The notes under the pieces were generated by a model. That model made no database searches, was not told where the DNA came from, and saw nothing but the letters and a program-made list of their open reading frames with translations. 64,000 bases of DNA from Cavia porcellus (taxonomy: Eukaryota; Chordata; Mammalia; Rodentia; Caviidae), in assembly GCF_034190915.1 (NCBI RefSeq), contig NW_026947501.1:7192001-7256000 (forward strand), in the 5' to 3' direction. Both the position numbers and the translations under genes were made by a program. How positions within the stretch are numbered: position 1 is the first letter of the stretch; the number at the start of each line of letters is the position of its first letter. This document shows positions 61,975-64,000 of the stretch, piece after piece.

Positions 61975-64000
61975 AAGCACCACAGGGTGGTCAGCATGGG
62001 GAGGTAGGAAACATGCAGTGGCAATGTAAGATAGTTTTCTGAAAAACATCACGGGGTGGTGCGCTTTGTAAGGGTTTCTAACAGGCCATTCACGAGTAGG
62101 AGTGAGAAAAACATCACGGGGTGGTGTGAATCACATGGCCTGAATTATGAGAAGCAGTGAGTGGCAATGTAGGATGCAGAAAAGCACCACGGGGTGGTCA
62201 GCATGGGGAGGTCAGGAAACATGCATTGGCAATGTAGGATAGGTTTCTGAAAAAAAACATCGGGGTGGTGCGCATTGTAAGCGTTTCTAAGAGGCCATTA
62301 ACTAGTAGGAGTGAGAAAAACATCACGGGGGGGTGTGAATCGGAGGGACTGAATCAGGATAGGCAGTGAGTGGCAGTGAAGGATGGAGAAAAGCACCACG
62401 GGGTGGTCAGCATGAGGAGGTCAGGAAACATTCAGTGGCAATGTAGGATAGGTTTCTGATAAACATCTCTGGGTGGTGCGCATTGTAAAGGTTTCTAACA
62501 GGCCATTCATTAGTAGGAGTGAGAAAAACATCACGTGCTGCTGTGAATCGGTGGGCATGAATTAGGATAGGCAGTGAGTGGCAACATAACATGGAGAAAA
62601 GCACCACGGTGTGGTCAGCATGTTGAGGTCAGGAAACATGCAGTGGCACTGCAGGATCGGTTTCTGAAAAACATCGCGGGGTTGGGAGCATTGCAAAGGT
62701 TTCTACCAGGCCATTCACTAGTAGGAGTGAGAAATACATCATGGTGTGGTGTGAATCGGAGGGCCTGAATCAAGTTAGACAGTGAGTGGCAATGTAGGAT
62801 GGAGAAAAGCACCATGGGTTGAGGAGCATGGGGAGGTCAGAAAACATGCAATGGCAATGTCGATAGGTTTCTGAAAAGCATTTTGGGGTTGTGCGCATTG
62901 TAAGGGTTTGTAGCAGGCCATTCACTAGTAGGAGTGACAAAATCATCACGGGGTGGTGTGAATCGGAGGGCCTGAATCAGGATAGGCAGTGAGTGGCAGA
63001 GTAGGATAGAGAAAAGCACCACAGGGTGGTCAGGATGTGGAGGTCAGGAAACATGCAGTGGCAATGTAGGATAGGTTTCTTAAAATGATTGCGGGTTGGT
63101 GCTCATTGTAAGGGTTTCTAAAAGGCCTTCCACTAGTAGGAGAGAGAACAACATCAAGGAGGTGGTGTGAATCGGAGGGCCTGAATTAGGATATGCAGTG
63201 AGTGGCAATGTAGGGTGGATAAAAGCACCACAGGGTGGTCAGCACGGGGAGGTCAGGAAACATGCATTGGCAATGCAGGATACTTTTCTGAAAAACACCA
63301 CGGGTTGGTGCGCATTATAAGGGTTTCTAAAAGGCCATTCACTAGTAGGAGTGAGAAAAACATCACGGGTGGTGTGAATCGGAGGGCCTGAATGAGGATA
63401 GGCAGTGAGGGGCAATATAAAATGGAGAAAAGCACCACGGTGTGGTCAGAATGGGGAGGTCAGGAAACATGGATTGGCAATATAGGATAGGTTTCTGAAA
63501 AACATCACGGGATGGTGCGCATTGTAAGGGTTTCTAACTGACCATTCCCTGGTAGGCGAGAGAAATACATCACGGGAGGGTGTGAATCGGAAGGCCTGAA
63601 TTTGGATAGGCAGTGTGTGGCAATGTAGGATGGAGAAAAACACCAAAGGGGGGTCATCATGGGGAGGTCAGGACACATGCAGTGGCAATGTAGGATTGGT
63701 TTCTGAAAAACATCGCGGGTGGTGAAAATTGTAAGGCTTTCTAACAGGCCATTCACTAGTAGGACTGAGAAAAACATCATGGGGTGGTGTGAATCAGAGG
63801 GCCTGAATTATGATAAGCAGTGAGTGGCAATGTAGTATGGAGAAAAGCACCACGGGGGGGTCTGCATGGGGAGGTCAAGAAACAAGCAGTGGCAATGTAG
63901 GATAGGTTTCTGAAAAAAAAACATCGGAGTGGTGCGCATTGTAAGGGTTTCTAACAGGCCATTTACTAGTTGGAGTGAGAAAAACATCACGGGGTTTTGT
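61975..64000 (+). repeat. Right-end block, paralogous to 30,119-32,144; array continues past the window
   Basis: Ten monomers at a constant offset of 31,856 from the 30-32 kb block. The last bases (ATCACGGGGTTTTGT) are mid-monomer, so the array is open on this side. Private changes include GGTTGAGGAGCATGG at 62,818 and AGGAGAGAGAACAAC at 63,138. Confidence 0.78.

Larger units (their letters stand above)
1..64000 (+). repeat. Satellite DNA array, ~208-bp monomer, head to tail across the whole window
   Basis: Every line of the window can be placed on one repeating unit of about 208 bp. Landmarks recur in fixed order: GAGAAAAACATCACGGGGTG, GGGCCTGAATTAGGATAGGC, AGTGGCAATGTAGGATGGAG, AGCACCACGGGGTGGTCAGC, ATGGGGAGGTCAGGAAACAT, AGGTTTCTGAAAAACATC and AACAGGCCATTCACTAGTAG. 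No copy is inverted and I found no stretch of foreign sequence, so both ends lie inside the array. Monomers vary by substitution, short indels and A-tract length, and variant monomers recur in the same order over kilobases, giving higher-order repeats. I recognise no named satellite family. The base composition, CpG decay and absence of genes fit eukaryotic heterochromatin; a centromeric role is possible but not shown by sequence alone. Confidence 0.97.

Noticed and set aside
1..64000. CRISPR array
   Set aside because: The whole 208-bp period is repeated; there are no short constant repeats separated by unique spacers and no cas genes.
1..64000. CENP-B box in the monomer
   Set aside because: I looked for the TTCG...A..CGGG pattern on both strands of the consensus and saw no convincing match.
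1..64000. Telomeric repeats, rDNA or tRNA genes inside the array
   Set aside because: No TTAGGG or TTTAGGG runs, no rRNA-like sequence and no cloverleaf-like segment were seen; every stretch is explained by the monomer.

Overview
The whole 64 kb window is one uninterrupted eukaryotic satellite-DNA array. I see no protein-coding gene, RNA gene, transposon, CRISPR array, promoter or terminator. From the first base to the last the sequence is head-to-tail copies of one monomer of about 208 bp, roughly 307 copies by length, all in the same orientation. Most monomers contain an ACTAGT hexamer and the phrases AACAGGCCATTCACTAGTAG and GGCAATGTAGGATGGAGAAA, which makes the period easy to follow by eye. 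The organism cannot be named from this. Arrays of this type, with higher-order repeats and CpG-to-TpG/CpA decay, point to a nuclear genome with CpG methylation, such as a vertebrate or plant. A bacterial or phage source is very unlikely. A centromeric, pericentromeric or other heterochromatic location is plausible but is inference.

The repeat is built at several nested scales. (1) The 208-bp monomer is itself a degenerate trimer of about 73, 72 and 63 bp, each part opening with the motif GAAAARCAYCRCGGGGTGGT. (2) Monomer variants are arranged in multi-monomer units duplicated in tandem: a 7-mer of 1,445 bp (about 3.48-6.37 kb), a 10-mer of 2,078 bp (about 9.08-13.23 kb), a second 7-mer of 1,452 bp (about 12.85-15.75 kb), a 9-mer of about 1,870 bp (about 29.1-32.0 kb), and a 19-mer of 3,959 bp in three tandem copies (about 36.19-47.75 kb). 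(3) Multi-kilobase blocks recur at long range. About 15.75-27.5 kb reappears at 51.16-62.5 kb (offset about 35.4 falling to 34.9 kb). About 16.57-24.7 kb reappears at 30.95-38.64 kb (offset about 14.4 falling to 13.9 kb). 6.6-9.1 kb matches 15.1-17.6 kb, 2.45-4.08 kb matches 32.83-34.46 kb (offset exactly 30,380), 48.05-51.16 kb matches 23.69-26.80 kb, and 61.98-64.0 kb matches 30.12-32.14 kb (offset exactly 31,856).

Changes between paralogous blocks are mostly losses of a whole monomer in register, as expected from unequal exchange. Other events are a shared 12-bp deletion that makes a 196-bp monomer subtype, a shared 4-bp deletion, and one monomer lineage whose internal A5 has expanded into tracts of 16 to about 46 bases. 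The + strand is strongly purine- and G-rich throughout: a consensus I composed by hand has G 76, A 60, T 42, C 30, so GC skew is about +0.43.

Short open frames (about 60-70 codons, mostly on the minus strand, one per monomer) come from the repeat itself and are not annotated as genes. Block boundaries below were read by eye and are good to a few tens of bases.
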